Shown piece by piece: positions 16,278-24,336 of a stretch of 64,000 nt of DNA. The stretch's first letter is position 1. Every line of letters begins with the position of its first letter. The position numbers and the translations under genes are program-made. Origin of the DNA: GCA-003244245 sp050699955 (GTDB taxonomy: Bacteria; Actinomycetota; Actinomycetes; Mycobacteriales; Pseudonocardiaceae); NCBI GenBank assembly GCA_050699955.1, contig JBOHGD010000011.1:45334-109333 (forward strand), in the 5' to 3' direction. The notes under the pieces were generated by a model. The model saw nothing but the letters and a program-made list of their open reading frames with translations. It was not told the origin of the DNA and did not search any database.

Positions 16278-17300
16278 ATGTCAACGGTGCAGCAGTTGAG
16301 AAGCGCGGACCCGACAGAGGCGCCGGTAGCGAGCGTCACAATGGCGAAAGCGCTGAACTCCGGCCTGCGGGTCGCGATGGAGGCCGACCCCAAGGTCATC
16401 ATCATGGGGGAGGACGTCGGTAAGCTCGGCGGGGTCTTCCGGATCACCGACAGCCTGCAGAAGGACTTCGGCGAGCGTCGAGTGCTGGATACCCCGCTGG
16501 GCGAATCCGGGATCATCGGTACCGCGGTCGGGCTCGCGGTCCGCGGGTACCGCCCGGTGTGCGAGATCCAGTTCGACGGATTCGTCTTTCCCGGCTTCGA
16601 CCAGATCGTCTCCCAGCTCGCCAAGCTGCACTACCGCTCGCAGGGCAAGCTCCGGATGCCGGTGGTGGTGCGTATCCCGCACGGTGGCGGCATCGGGGCC
16701 GTCGAGCATCACTCGGAGTCCCCCGAGTCCTATTTCGCGCACACCCCTGGGCTCAAGGTCGTCGCCTGCTCCAACCCGGTGGACGCCTACTGGATGATCC
16801 AGCAGGCGATCGCCTGTGACGATCCGGTGATCTTCTTCGAGCCCAAGCGACGGTACTGGGAGAAGGCCGAGCTGGACACCAGCGCGGTGCCGTGGCCGTT
16901 GTTCGCCTCGCGGGTGCTGCGCCGCGGCACGTCGGCGACGGTCGTGACCTACGGGCCCATGGTGCGCACCGTGCTGGACTCCGCTGCCGCGGCCGAGTTG
17001 GACGGCCACCAGCTCGAGGTGATCGATCTGCGCACGCTGTCTCCGCTGGACCTCGCTCCGGTGTTCGATTCGGTACGGCGCACCGGGCGACTGGTCGTGG
17101 TGTCCGAGGCGCCGAGTGAGGTATCTCTGACCTCGGAGGTGGCCGCCCGGGTGTCCGAGGAGTGCTTCTACTGGCTGGAGGCGCCGGTGTTGCGGGTGAC
17201 CGGGTTCGACACCCCGTACCCGCCGTCGAAGTGCGAGGAGGACTACTTGCCCGATCTGGACCGGGTGCTGGACGCCGTCGATCGTGTACTGGCGTACTGA
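16278..17300 (+). CDS. pdhB: 2-oxoacid dehydrogenase E1 component, beta subunit
   Basis: 340-aa partner of E1alpha. Family motifs: IIMGEDVGKLGGVFR, DTPLGESGIIGTAVG, EIQFDGFVFPGFDQI, RIPHGGGIGAVEHHSES, and the C-terminal transketolase domain ending VTGFDTPYPP. The active site forms at the alpha/beta interface. The ATG at 16278 follows GGGAGGAGTGGAAC. It is followed after 54 bp by the E2 gene, with the tandem repeats described separately in between. It could equally be called bkdB. Confidence 0.92.
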   Translation: MSTVQQLRSADPTEAPVASVTMAKALNSGLRVAMEADPKVIIMGEDVGKLGGVFRITDSLQKDFGERRVLDTPLGESGIIGTAVGLAVRGYRPVCEIQFDGFVFPGFDQIVSQLAKLHYRSQGKLRMPVVVRIPHGGGIGAVEHHSESPESYFAHTPGLKVVACSNPVDAYWMIQQAIACDDPVIFFEPKRRYWEKAELDTSAVPWPLFASRVLRRGTSATVVTYGPMVRTVLDSAAAAELDGHQLEVIDLRTLSPLDLAPVFDSVRRTGRLVVVSEAPSEVSLTSEVAARVSEECFYWLEAPVLRVTGFDTPYPPSKCEEDYLPDLDRVLDAVDRVLAY

Positions 17301-17304
17301 GGCT

Positions 17305-17354
17305 GATGAGGCACTGAGTCGATGAGGCACTGAAGTCGATGAGGCACTGAGCAG
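17305..17354 (+). repeat. Three tandem 16-17 bp repeats, each a four-codon ORF
   Basis: Units begin at 17305, 17321 and 17338 and share GATGAGGCACTGA. Each contains ATG AGG CAC TGA (17306, 17322, 17339), a Met-Arg-His-stop ORF. The third stop ends four bases before the E2 ATG. Each unit also carries a GAGG that could serve as Shine-Dalgarno, the last one ten bases before the E2 start. Confidence 0.8.
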
Positions 17355-18710
17355 ATGGCACCCATCAAGCAGTTCCCGCTGCCCGACGTCGGGGAGGGCC
17401 TCACCGAGGCGGAGATCCTCACCTGGCACGTCGCGCCGGGAGACACCGTCACGGTCAACCAGACCATCGTCGAGATCGAGACGGCCAAGGCGGCCGTCGA
17501 GCTGCCCTGCCCCTATGCCGGGGTGGTCACCGAGCTGTTCGCCCAACCAGGGGTGACCGTGCAGGTGGGAGCCCCGCTCATCGCGATCGACCTCGATCCC
17601 GGCACGACGGCGCCGGCCGTCGGGGAAACTTCTTCGCCGCCCTCCGCCGAGTCCTCGCCGGTCGGCAAGAGCGACGAGAAGGCGACCGGCGAGCGCGTCC
17701 CGAACCTGGTCGGCTACGGCCCGCGGACCGGGACCGCGGCCCGGCGCCCTCGCAAGGGCGCCGCTGCGCCGCCCGCCGCCGCCGCACCGGTGCCTGCTGA
17801 AGCGGTGCCTGCTGAAGCGGTGCCTGCTGAAGCGGCCACGACGCCGCAGGCCAAACCCCCGGTACGCAAGCTGGCCAGGGAGCTGGGTATCGACCTGCGA
17901 ACCGTGCTCGGCTCGGGGTCCGACGGGGTGATCACCCGGGAGGACGTGCAGCGCGCCAAGGAGGATCCGCAGCGCGCCGCGCAATCTGCAGGCAACGGCA
18001 CCGCGTCGGATGCGCGGCAGCGCAGGGAACCCATCCGCGGGGTGCGCAAGGCCACCGCGGCGGCGATGGTGGCCTCCGCGTTCACCGCGCCACATGTGAC
18101 CGAGTTCCTGACTCTCGACGTCACGCCGATGATGGAGCTGCGGGCCCGGCTCAAGCAGCAGCCGCAGTTCCGCGACGTCAAGCTCACCCCGCTGGCCTTC
18201 GCCGCCAAGGCGTTGTGCATGGCGGTGCGTCGCACGCCGGAGGCCAACGCACGCTGGGACGAGGCGGCAGGCGAGATCGTCTACTTCGACTACGTGCACC
18301 TCGGGATCGCCGCGGCTACCCCGCGCGGGCTGGTGGTCCCCAAGATCCGCGATGCGGACCGGATGTCGTTGCGTGAGCTCGCGGTTGCGCTGGAGAGCCT
18401 CACCACGACCGCGCGGGACGGTCACACGAAGCCGGGGGACATGGTCGGCGGCACCACCACCATCACCAACGTCGGGGTCTACGGGGTGGACACCGGCACC
18501 CCCATCCTCAATCCGGGTGAGTCCGCGATCCTCGCGCTCGGCGCGATCCGGGACATGCCGTGGGTGGTGGACGGCGTCGTGGCGGTGCGCAAGGTCTGTC
18601 AGCTCGCGTTGTCCTTCGACCACCGGGTAGTGGACGGGCAGCAGGGCTCGCGGTTTCTCGCCGATCTCGGCGCACTGCTCGCCGACCCCGGGCTGGCGCT
18701 CACCTACTGA
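17355..18710 (+). CDS. pdhC: 2-oxoacid dehydrogenase E2 (dihydrolipoyl acyltransferase)
   Basis: 451-aa E2. One lipoyl domain (about 4-80; lipoylated Lys in EIETAKAAVELP), a flexible linker with a triple PAEAV/A repeat (about 145-158), a peripheral-subunit-binding domain (VRKLARELGIDLRTVLGSG, about 170-205) and the catalytic domain ending with the active-site DHRVVDGQQG. It accepts acyl groups from E1 and passes them to CoA. A single lipoyl domain is typical of branched-chain or mycobacterial-type enzymes. No E3 gene is adjacent. The stop overlaps the convergent Nudix/NYN gene by 7 bp. Confidence 0.92.
   Translation: MAPIKQFPLPDVGEGLTEAEILTWHVAPGDTVTVNQTIVEIETAKAAVELPCPYAGVVTELFAQPGVTVQVGAPLIAIDLDPGTTAPAVGETSSPPSAESSPVGKSDEKATGERVPNLVGYGPRTGTAARRPRKGAAAPPAAAAPVPAEAVPAEAVPAEAATTPQAKPPVRKLARELGIDLRTVLGSGSDGVITREDVQRAKEDPQRAAQSAGNGTASDARQRREPIRGVRKATAAAMVASAFTAPHVTEFLTLDVTPMMELRARLKQQPQFRDVKLTPLAFAAKALCMAVRRTPEANARWDEAAGEIVYFDYVHLGIAAATPRGLVVPKIRDADRMSLRELAVALESLTTTARDGHTKPGDMVGGTTTITNVGVYGVDTGTPILNPGESAILALGAIRDMPWVVDGVVAVRKVCQLALSFDHRVVDGQQGSRFLADLGALLADPGLALTY
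17786..17832 (+). repeat. 15-bp tandem repeat in E2 linker
   Basis: Three near-identical copies of GCGGTGCCTGCTGAA encode alternating Ala-Val-Pro-Ala-Glu units in the flexible linker after the lipoyl domain. Length changes here would be tolerated by the protein. Confidence 0.75.
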
Positions 18711-19492
18711 GCGTTCAGGGAAGGCGGGGAGATCCAGGAGCGCAGCGTGGACGGCCCGACCGGCCGGGCGCTGAAGGGCAGGCGGGCGCGCAGCCCGCGG
18801 TCGGCGGTAACCACCACCCAGTCACCCCCGCGGTGGGCGATGTCGACGATGGTGTCGTCGCCGGAGCCGGGCGCGCGGACCACCTCGACTCCCGCGACGT
18901 CGGGTGCACGCTTGGCTGCTCCCTCCAACACCACAACCGGCCGGGTGACCCACTGGAAGCGGCCGTCCCCGACCGCAAATACGCTCGGTCCGGCTGCGGC
19001 GATCTCGCCGAGCAGGCGGGTGGCCGCGCCGGCCCGGTCCCGCCACCAGCCGTCCGGCCGTGAACCGACGACGTTGGCGGCATCTACCAGGAGACCGGTC
19101 TCGGGCGCCTGCAGCGCGGGCCAGCCGGCCATCAGAGCCGGATCCAGGTCCAGCGTGCCGACTTCGGGCTCCGGGACCCAGGCCAGCTCGCGACCGTGGC
19201 CGGTGGGCTGTGTCGCGCACGGCTGCGAGACGTCGGCGATCACCGTGGCGTGGGACGAGCCGTCAGCACCCCGCCCGCCGCGCACCCGCATCGAGCGCGG
19301 ATCCACGCCGAGCTGTTCCGCGACCCGCACTGCGGTGTCCACCGGCTTCTCGTCGCTGCGCCGGGCTCTTCCCGGCAACGCCCAGCGGTCTTCGCCACTG
19401 CGCGTCGACGCCGACTCACGCTGCATCAGCACTTGTGGCTTGCCCTGGGCATCCGGGGCTCGGAGTAGCAGTTCTGTCGCGCTGTGTCGCAC
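18704..19492 (-). CDS. Degenerate Nudix / NYN-type nuclease fusion protein
   Basis: 262-aa protein. The N-terminal half (1-125) has Nudix-like layout (ATELLLRAPDAQGKPQVLMQ, DRWALPG) but the catalytic box is eroded: where REUxEExG is expected it reads RVAEQLG. The C-terminal half (about 135-255) looks like a NYN/PIN fold: LLVDAANVVGSRPDGWW, SGDDTIVDIAH and VVTADRGLRAR supply acidic metal ligands. Actinobacterial relatives are often annotated NTP pyrophosphohydrolase. The GTG at 19492 starts the first motif. Confidence 0.75.
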   Translation of the reverse strand: MRHSATELLLRAPDAQGKPQVLMQRESASTRSGEDRWALPGRARRSDEKPVDTAVRVAEQLGVDPRSMRVRGGRGADGSSHATVIADVSQPCATQPTGHGRELAWVPEPEVGTLDLDPALMAGWPALQAPETGLLVDAANVVGSRPDGWWRDRAGAATRLLGEIAAAGPSVFAVGDGRFQWVTRPVVVLEGAAKRAPDVAGVEVVRAPGSGDDTIVDIAHRGGDWVVVTADRGLRARLPFSARPVGPSTLRSWISPPSLNAQ

Positions 19493-19725
19493 CGGTCCAC
19501 GCTGTCACAGCCCCGGGAAAATCGCAGCTCCTACCGACGTCGCGGCGCCCGCCGCCACACCGGACATGGATGAATGTGGCCTACCCAATCGGCTCGTGTT
19601 CCCCCGATCGGTGGGGGCGAGACCGCCATGTAATCTCGGGCAATCGACACGGCGTTCTCGGACTTCTGATCTGTGGGGGATCTTGTTCGGCTGACTGTCG
19701 CCGAAAGCGGGGGGATGAGATCCAG

Positions 19726-20835
19726 GTGAGCTCACCATCGCGAGCCCGCAGGGCCCGCATCGGCGTTGCGCTGGTCGTTCTGGGTCTCGCTCTCACGGCT
19801 GTCGTCTTCGCTGTGGCCAGTTCGTATTGGTTCAAGAATCCCGCACTTCCCTCGGAAGGGTTACCTCCGCCGCCCCGGGTCAGCAGCCTTCCCAGCCACT
19901 GCAGCACCACAGTTTCCGAGCCCGGCCAAGCCGGCACTGCCGTCAACCGCGCCCAGCCCGGCGATGTCGTGTGCTTCACGGGTGGCCGGCTCACCGACCT
20001 GACGGTCGAGATGACTACTTCGGGTATCGCAGGCAAACCGATCTCGCTGGTTGGCGGCGGTACCACCATGCGTACCATCAAGATCACCGCAAATTATGTG
20101 GAGGTCGACGGCTTTACTCTCACCGACGGTGAGGGTCTGAAACTCGAGGGTAACGGTCTCGCGGCGCGTGACAACGTGGTCCGAAACGCCACTGACGACG
20201 GCATCGCCTGCCGGAATTGCGGCGATGCGATCCTAGAATCGAACACAGTCTGGCGCGCGGACGGCACCGGAATCGTGATCGAAGGCGATCACGGCCTGGT
20301 GCGGGGCAATACCGTGAGCGAGTCGGTGATGCGCACGAAGGGAGACGCCGACGGTATCCGCTTCTTCGGAAGCGGTCTGCGGCTCATCGGCAACACGATC
20401 AAGAACATCACGGCGACCGGCTATCCTGAAGGGCAAGGACCGCACACCGACTGTTTTCAGACCTACGACACCAGAGGCAGCAGGACCATCAAGGACGTCG
20501 TCATCGCGGACAACCTGTGCCAGAATGTCGACGTCCATTGCTTGATCGCGACCAGCAATGACCGGGCAACCGTTCCCAAGGGACTGACGACTATTCTGTT
20601 CGAGCACAACAAGTGCGCGGTCAACGGAGCTCAGGGGGTCCTGCTGGAAGGATTCCCGAATGTCGTGGTACGCGACAACACCTTCTCCGGCCCGCAGTAC
20701 CGTGCCGTGCTCGTGTCCAAGGGATCGATCGACGCCACGGTGGTGGACAACACCGTGATAGGCAATATTCCGCCATTTGATATCGACGACGAGTCCAGAC
20801 CGGGCTTCCACGCCGAAGGCAACACGTCCCGCTGA
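19726..20835 (+). CDS. Right-handed parallel beta-helix repeat protein, membrane anchored or secreted
   Basis: 369-aa protein with an N-terminal basic segment and one hydrophobic span (about 10-35), then pectate-lyase-like parallel beta-helix turns (NYVEVDGFTL, LAARDNVVRNATDDGI, AILESNTVWRADGTGI, LRLIGNTIKNI, VVVRDNTFSG). Such folds bind or cut polysaccharide. Paired cysteines (CRNCGD, and others) could form disulfides. The GTG at 19726 is the most plausible start. Lower GC than the flanks; followed by a FemAB-like transferase and a flavin monooxygenase on the same strand. Confidence 0.8.
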   Translation: MSSPSRARRARIGVALVVLGLALTAVVFAVASSYWFKNPALPSEGLPPPPRVSSLPSHCSTTVSEPGQAGTAVNRAQPGDVVCFTGGRLTDLTVEMTTSGIAGKPISLVGGGTTMRTIKITANYVEVDGFTLTDGEGLKLEGNGLAARDNVVRNATDDGIACRNCGDAILESNTVWRADGTGIVIEGDHGLVRGNTVSESVMRTKGDADGIRFFGSGLRLIGNTIKNITATGYPEGQGPHTDCFQTYDTRGSRTIKDVVIADNLCQNVDVHCLIATSNDRATVPKGLTTILFEHNKCAVNGAQGVLLEGFPNVVVRDNTFSGPQYRAVLVSKGSIDATVVDNTVIGNIPPFDIDDESRPGFHAEGNTSR

Positions 20836-20941
20836 ACCCGATGAAGTGCGCGAGGGGTCACGGAATGTTGAACCGGAAACAGGCCGAAGTCGGACGTCAT
20901 TGCACTGTGAAAGGTCTGGCTTCGGCCATATGTAATCGGGG

Positions 20942-22177
20942 GTGAGCGATGTGAGATCACGAATCGGGGAACGGCGCAGGCCCAGTGGCGTGCCGATGAA
21001 GAAGGATGACGATGCAGTCGCGGTGACGGTGCGGTTGAATCCCGGCCCGGAGCTACTGCGGGCCTGGGACGTGCTGGTGGACCGGACACCGGGTACCGAC
21101 GTCACCCAATTCTCCACCTGGGCGCGGCTGCGCGGTCTGGCCGGCTTCACGTCGCTGTACGTGCTGGCCCACCGCGGCACCGAACTCGTCGGCGGAGCAC
21201 TGATCATGAATCGACGGGTACCGATACTGGGCGCGGTGGGTTATCTGCCCTATGGCCCGATCGTCGCGTCCGACGCTCCGGACGGCGACGACGTCACGCG
21301 GGTACTCGCCGACGCGCTGGCGGCGCTGTGCTCGCGCCGGCTACGGATGCTGTTCGTCCAACCACCCGAGGGTGCCGAGGACATGAGCCGCGAGCTGCTC
21401 CGGCGTGGTTTTCGCCCCTCCTCGGCAGGCATCGCGCCGACCGGCTCGATCCGGATCGACCTGACCGCTGATCTGGCGGAGATCCGGAGCCGATTCGGCA
21501 AGCGGCTCAAGTCGTGGACCAACCGCTGGGCGTCCCGCGGCGTCACCGTGCGGATCGGCGACGAGGGCGACATTCCACTGCTTGTCGATCTGATGGCGAC
21601 GTCCTCGCAGCACCAGGGCTACCAGCCGCTGCCTGCGGAGTACGTCGCGACCCTGTACCGGGAGTTGACCGCGACCGGGCATGCGGCGCTGTTCGTCGGC
21701 GAAGCGCAGGGGGTCCCGGTCGCCGTCGATCTGGTGACCAGATGCGGTGGGATGGTTCGAGGACGGCTGTCGGGGTTCTCGCGCTGTGCGGACGCGGGCC
21801 GGCTCAGCGTGCCTGCCGCTGTCCGATGGGAGATCATCCAGTGGGCCAAGGGATGTGGATACCGCTGGCTCGATTTCGGTGGACTGCGTCCGGAAACCCT
21901 GGATGCGCTTCTGAACGACGACGAATCCGACGCCGACTCGTGGGCGACGGCGGACCAGCCCAAGGTGACTTTCGGGGGCAGCGCCTATCGATACCCCCCT
22001 CCGGTCGAGATGATCGGACCCGCGCCGCTGCGGATGGCCTACGACCTCGCGTGGCGTTGTGCTCCCGGTCGCCGGATGTTCGGCGCAGCGAAAAGCAGGC
22101 TTCGCGGCTCCCGGTCCCGCCGAACCCGGGAGACACCGGCCTGCGACCCGCAGTCGCTCGACACCGCTGAAGAATAG
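20942..22177 (+). CDS. FemAB-like GNAT-fold acyl/aminoacyl transferase
   Basis: 411-aa protein with two GNAT-like halves. Recognisable parts are TQFSTWARLRGL, GYLPYGPIV, FGKRLKSWTNRWASRGVTVRIG, and the C-terminal WEIIQWAKGCGYRWLDFGG, which is characteristic of FemAB/lipid-II aminoacyltransferase-like proteins and polysaccharide-associated GNATs. Substrate unknown. The GTG at 20942 (after ATCGGGG) is used; ATG at 20996 is an alternative that would remove 18 residues. The position between a beta-helix protein and a monooxygenase suggests a shared surface-glycan or small-molecule role (inference). Confidence 0.75.
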   Translation: MSDVRSRIGERRRPSGVPMKKDDDAVAVTVRLNPGPELLRAWDVLVDRTPGTDVTQFSTWARLRGLAGFTSLYVLAHRGTELVGGALIMNRRVPILGAVGYLPYGPIVASDAPDGDDVTRVLADALAALCSRRLRMLFVQPPEGAEDMSRELLRRGFRPSSAGIAPTGSIRIDLTADLAEIRSRFGKRLKSWTNRWASRGVTVRIGDEGDIPLLVDLMATSSQHQGYQPLPAEYVATLYRELTATGHAALFVGEAQGVPVAVDLVTRCGGMVRGRLSGFSRCADAGRLSVPAAVRWEIIQWAKGCGYRWLDFGGLRPETLDALLNDDESDADSWATADQPKVTFGGSAYRYPPPVEMIGPAPLRMAYDLAWRCAPGRRMFGAAKSRLRGSRSRRTRETPACDPQSLDTAEE

Positions 22178-22217
22178 GATCGCTCGGAACAAGGCCAATC
22201 GCAGACAGGGGGAGGAC

Positions 22218-23459
22218 ATGAATATCGTTTGTGTGGGTGGCGGGCCTGCGGGTCTGTACTTCGCCATCTCGGCGAAGCTGCGCAACAAGGACCACCACGT
22301 CACCGTTGTGGAGCGCAATCCCGCTGGCGTGACGTACGGCTGGGGTGTCACGTTCTCGGAGGGTTTGCTCGACAGTCTCTACCGCAATGACCCGGAGAGT
22401 GCACGGGAGATAAACGACCATCCGGCATCCTGGGACAACCAGGAGGTGCATGTCCGGGGGGGAGTGCCGACGCACCTTGGCGGATACGGGTTCGCGGTCG
22501 GCCGCAAGCTGCTCCTCGACATTCTGGCCAAGCGTGCGATGGCCCTCGACGTCGATGTTCGGTTCGAGTATGCGGCCGAGGATCTGAGCGAGTTTGCGGA
22601 CGCGGACGTGGTCATTGCGTGCGATGGGGCGAACAGTCGTATGCGCGACATCCATTCGGACCATTTCGGGACGAACGCCGACGTGCGCCACAACAAGTAC
22701 ATCTGGCTCGGCACGCACCGGGTCTTCGACTCTTTCATGTTCGCCTTCGAGGAGACCGTCGCCGGCTGGATCTGGTTCTACTCCTACCCTTTCAGCTCGG
22801 ACACGACCACATTCATCGTCGAGTGCGCGCCGCAGACCTGGGAGAGCCTCGGGTTCGATGTCCTCGGGCCCGAAGAAAGTGTCGCGTTGCTGGAGGACAT
22901 CTTCAAGCGCCACCTGGACGGCCATGCCCTCATCAACCCGATGCGCCATCTGGGCAAGACGCCGTGGCTCAACTTCGTCCGCATCACCAATGAGGTCTGG
23001 TATCGCGGCAACGTGGTGCTCATGGGCGACGCCGCGCACACCACGCATTTCTCGATCGGCTCGGGTACCACCCTTGCCATGCAGGACGCGATCACGCTGG
23101 CCGACAAGTTGGACGAGCATGAGGACATCCAAGCCGCCCTGCAGGCTTACCAGGAGGAGCGCCGGGCGGCCTTGCTCATGCCGCAGCGGGCGGCGCTGAA
23201 CAGCACCAAGTGGTTCGAGAACGTACCCCGCTACATCGAAGACGAGGCCACGCAGTTCGCCTATGATCTGTGGAAGCGCCGTGGGTATTGCCCGTTGTGG
23301 CGTTATCAACTGCACTTGGCTACGCAGATTGTGGCGGTGCGGAGACTGCGATGCTCGGTCAGCGCCACCCTTCGGCAGATCCGGGCCCGTCGCCGGGCCA
23401 AGCTGGCCAATTCTCACCGGCGCATGGCTCCGGCCACCAGCAGCGCCGACATCGGATGA
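22218..23459 (+). CDS. FAD-dependent aromatic monooxygenase
   Basis: 413-aa flavoprotein hydroxylase. The N-terminal dinucleotide fold MNIVCVGGGPAGLYFAISAK, the ACDGANSRMR motif (DG fingerprint) and the second FAD motif VVLMGDAAHTTHF are all intact. The sequence resembles anthraniloyl-CoA monooxygenase / salicylyl-CoA hydroxylase N-terminal domains and VioD-type tryptophan-derived hydroxylases more than phenol hydroxylases. The C-terminal 35 residues are basic. The ATG at 22218 follows GGGGGAGGAC. Its aromatic substrate is not predictable from context. Confidence 0.85.
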   Translation: MNIVCVGGGPAGLYFAISAKLRNKDHHVTVVERNPAGVTYGWGVTFSEGLLDSLYRNDPESAREINDHPASWDNQEVHVRGGVPTHLGGYGFAVGRKLLLDILAKRAMALDVDVRFEYAAEDLSEFADADVVIACDGANSRMRDIHSDHFGTNADVRHNKYIWLGTHRVFDSFMFAFEETVAGWIWFYSYPFSSDTTTFIVECAPQTWESLGFDVLGPEESVALLEDIFKRHLDGHALINPMRHLGKTPWLNFVRITNEVWYRGNVVLMGDAAHTTHFSIGSGTTLAMQDAITLADKLDEHEDIQAALQAYQEERRAALLMPQRAALNSTKWFENVPRYIEDEATQFAYDLWKRRGYCPLWRYQLHLATQIVAVRRLRCSVSATLRQIRARRRAKLANSHRRMAPATSSADIG

Positions 23460-23501
23460 CCATCGAGCCCGCACTCGCGAGTAGCTTTACCGTCCGGTGC
23501 C

Positions 23502-23507
23502 TACACT
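23502..23507 (+). promoter_or_regulatory. -10 element TACACT
   Basis: TACACT lies seven bases before the GTG at 23515 and four before the ATG at 23512; no Shine-Dalgarno is present. It fits a leaderless transcript beginning at the GTG. Confidence 0.45.
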
Positions 23508-23514
23508 CATCATG

Positions 23515-24159
23515 GTGAGCAGTTCAGCCAGGTCCGGGTCGCTACGCCGTCGGCTGCCCCGCGCGGTCCGGGAGCGACAGATGCTCGATGCGGCGGTCGA
23601 GGTGTTCTCCCGCAGCGGTTTTCACCTGGCATCCATGGATGAGATCGCCGAAGCGGCCGGGGTGTCCAAGCCGATGATCTATGCCTACCTGGGCTCCAAG
23701 GACGACCTGTTCAGCGCGTGCATCGTCCGGGAGGCGGAGCGGCTGATGGAGCGGATCACCGCTGCGGTGCCCGCCGGGCCCACCCCCGATGAGCGACTGT
23801 ACTGCGGCCTGCTTGCGTTCTTCGAGTTCGTTGCGGAGTACCGCGACGGCTGGATCGTGCTCTACCGGCAGGCCCGGGTGCAGGGTGCGTTCGCCGGAAA
23901 GATCCGTGCGCTGCGGGAGCGGATCATCGTCCTGGTGGCGGGGCTACTCGCGGGCACCGCGGACGAATCGGTCCGGGCCAAGGCGATGCCCACCGCGTAC
24001 GCCCTGGTGGGGGCCGCCGAGGCGCTGTCCGACTGGGGTGTCGAACACCCGGAGCAGACCCCACAGCAACTCACCTGCCGGTTGATGGACCTGGTCTGGA
24101 CCGGCCTGGGCGGCCTGGTGCGAGGGGAACGCTGGGCCGGTCCCGATGTTGTGCCCTGA
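23515..24159 (+). CDS. TetR family transcriptional regulator
   Basis: 214-aa regulator. The HTH lies at about 20-62: AVRERQMLDAAVEVFSRSGF, SMDEIAEAAGVSKPMIYAYL, GSKDDLF. The C-terminal ligand domain is helical (LLAFFEFVAEYRDGWIVLYRQA). GTG 23515 is preferred to ATG 23512 because of the -10 spacing; the difference is one residue. It follows the monooxygenase by 55 bp on the same strand and may regulate that group, though its own promoter argues it is a separate transcript. Confidence 0.88.
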   Translation: MSSSARSGSLRRRLPRAVRERQMLDAAVEVFSRSGFHLASMDEIAEAAGVSKPMIYAYLGSKDDLFSACIVREAERLMERITAAVPAGPTPDERLYCGLLAFFEFVAEYRDGWIVLYRQARVQGAFAGKIRALRERIIVLVAGLLAGTADESVRAKAMPTAYALVGAAEALSDWGVEHPEQTPQQLTCRLMDLVWTGLGGLVRGERWAGPDVVP

Positions 24160-24324
24160 GTAACGGCCCCGCGTGCGGGACGGTCGGTAGCTCAATATCG
24201 GGCTCTCTACCGCTCAGCCGATATATCCCGAGAATCCCCGAGAACGATCCTGCCCGCTCCCACCTGCGGCGACACGCGGATTGCGGTTTATCGTGGAATC
24301 TGCGGTCAGCGCTAGAGAGCTGGA

Positions 24325-24330
24325 TAGAGT
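24325..24330 (+). promoter_or_regulatory. -10 element TAGAGT
   Basis: TAGAGT lies six bases before the ATG at 24337, matching the leaderless pattern seen repeatedly in this window. Confidence 0.45.
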
Positions 24331-24336
24331 CCGAGG

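Noticed and set aside
16281..18623. 780-aa minus-strand ORF across E1beta and E2
   Set aside because: His/Arg/Gly-rich antisense shadow of two clear metabolic genes.
21834..23474. 546-aa minus-strand ORF across GNAT and monooxygenase genes
   Set aside because: Antisense to two proteins with clear family motifs.
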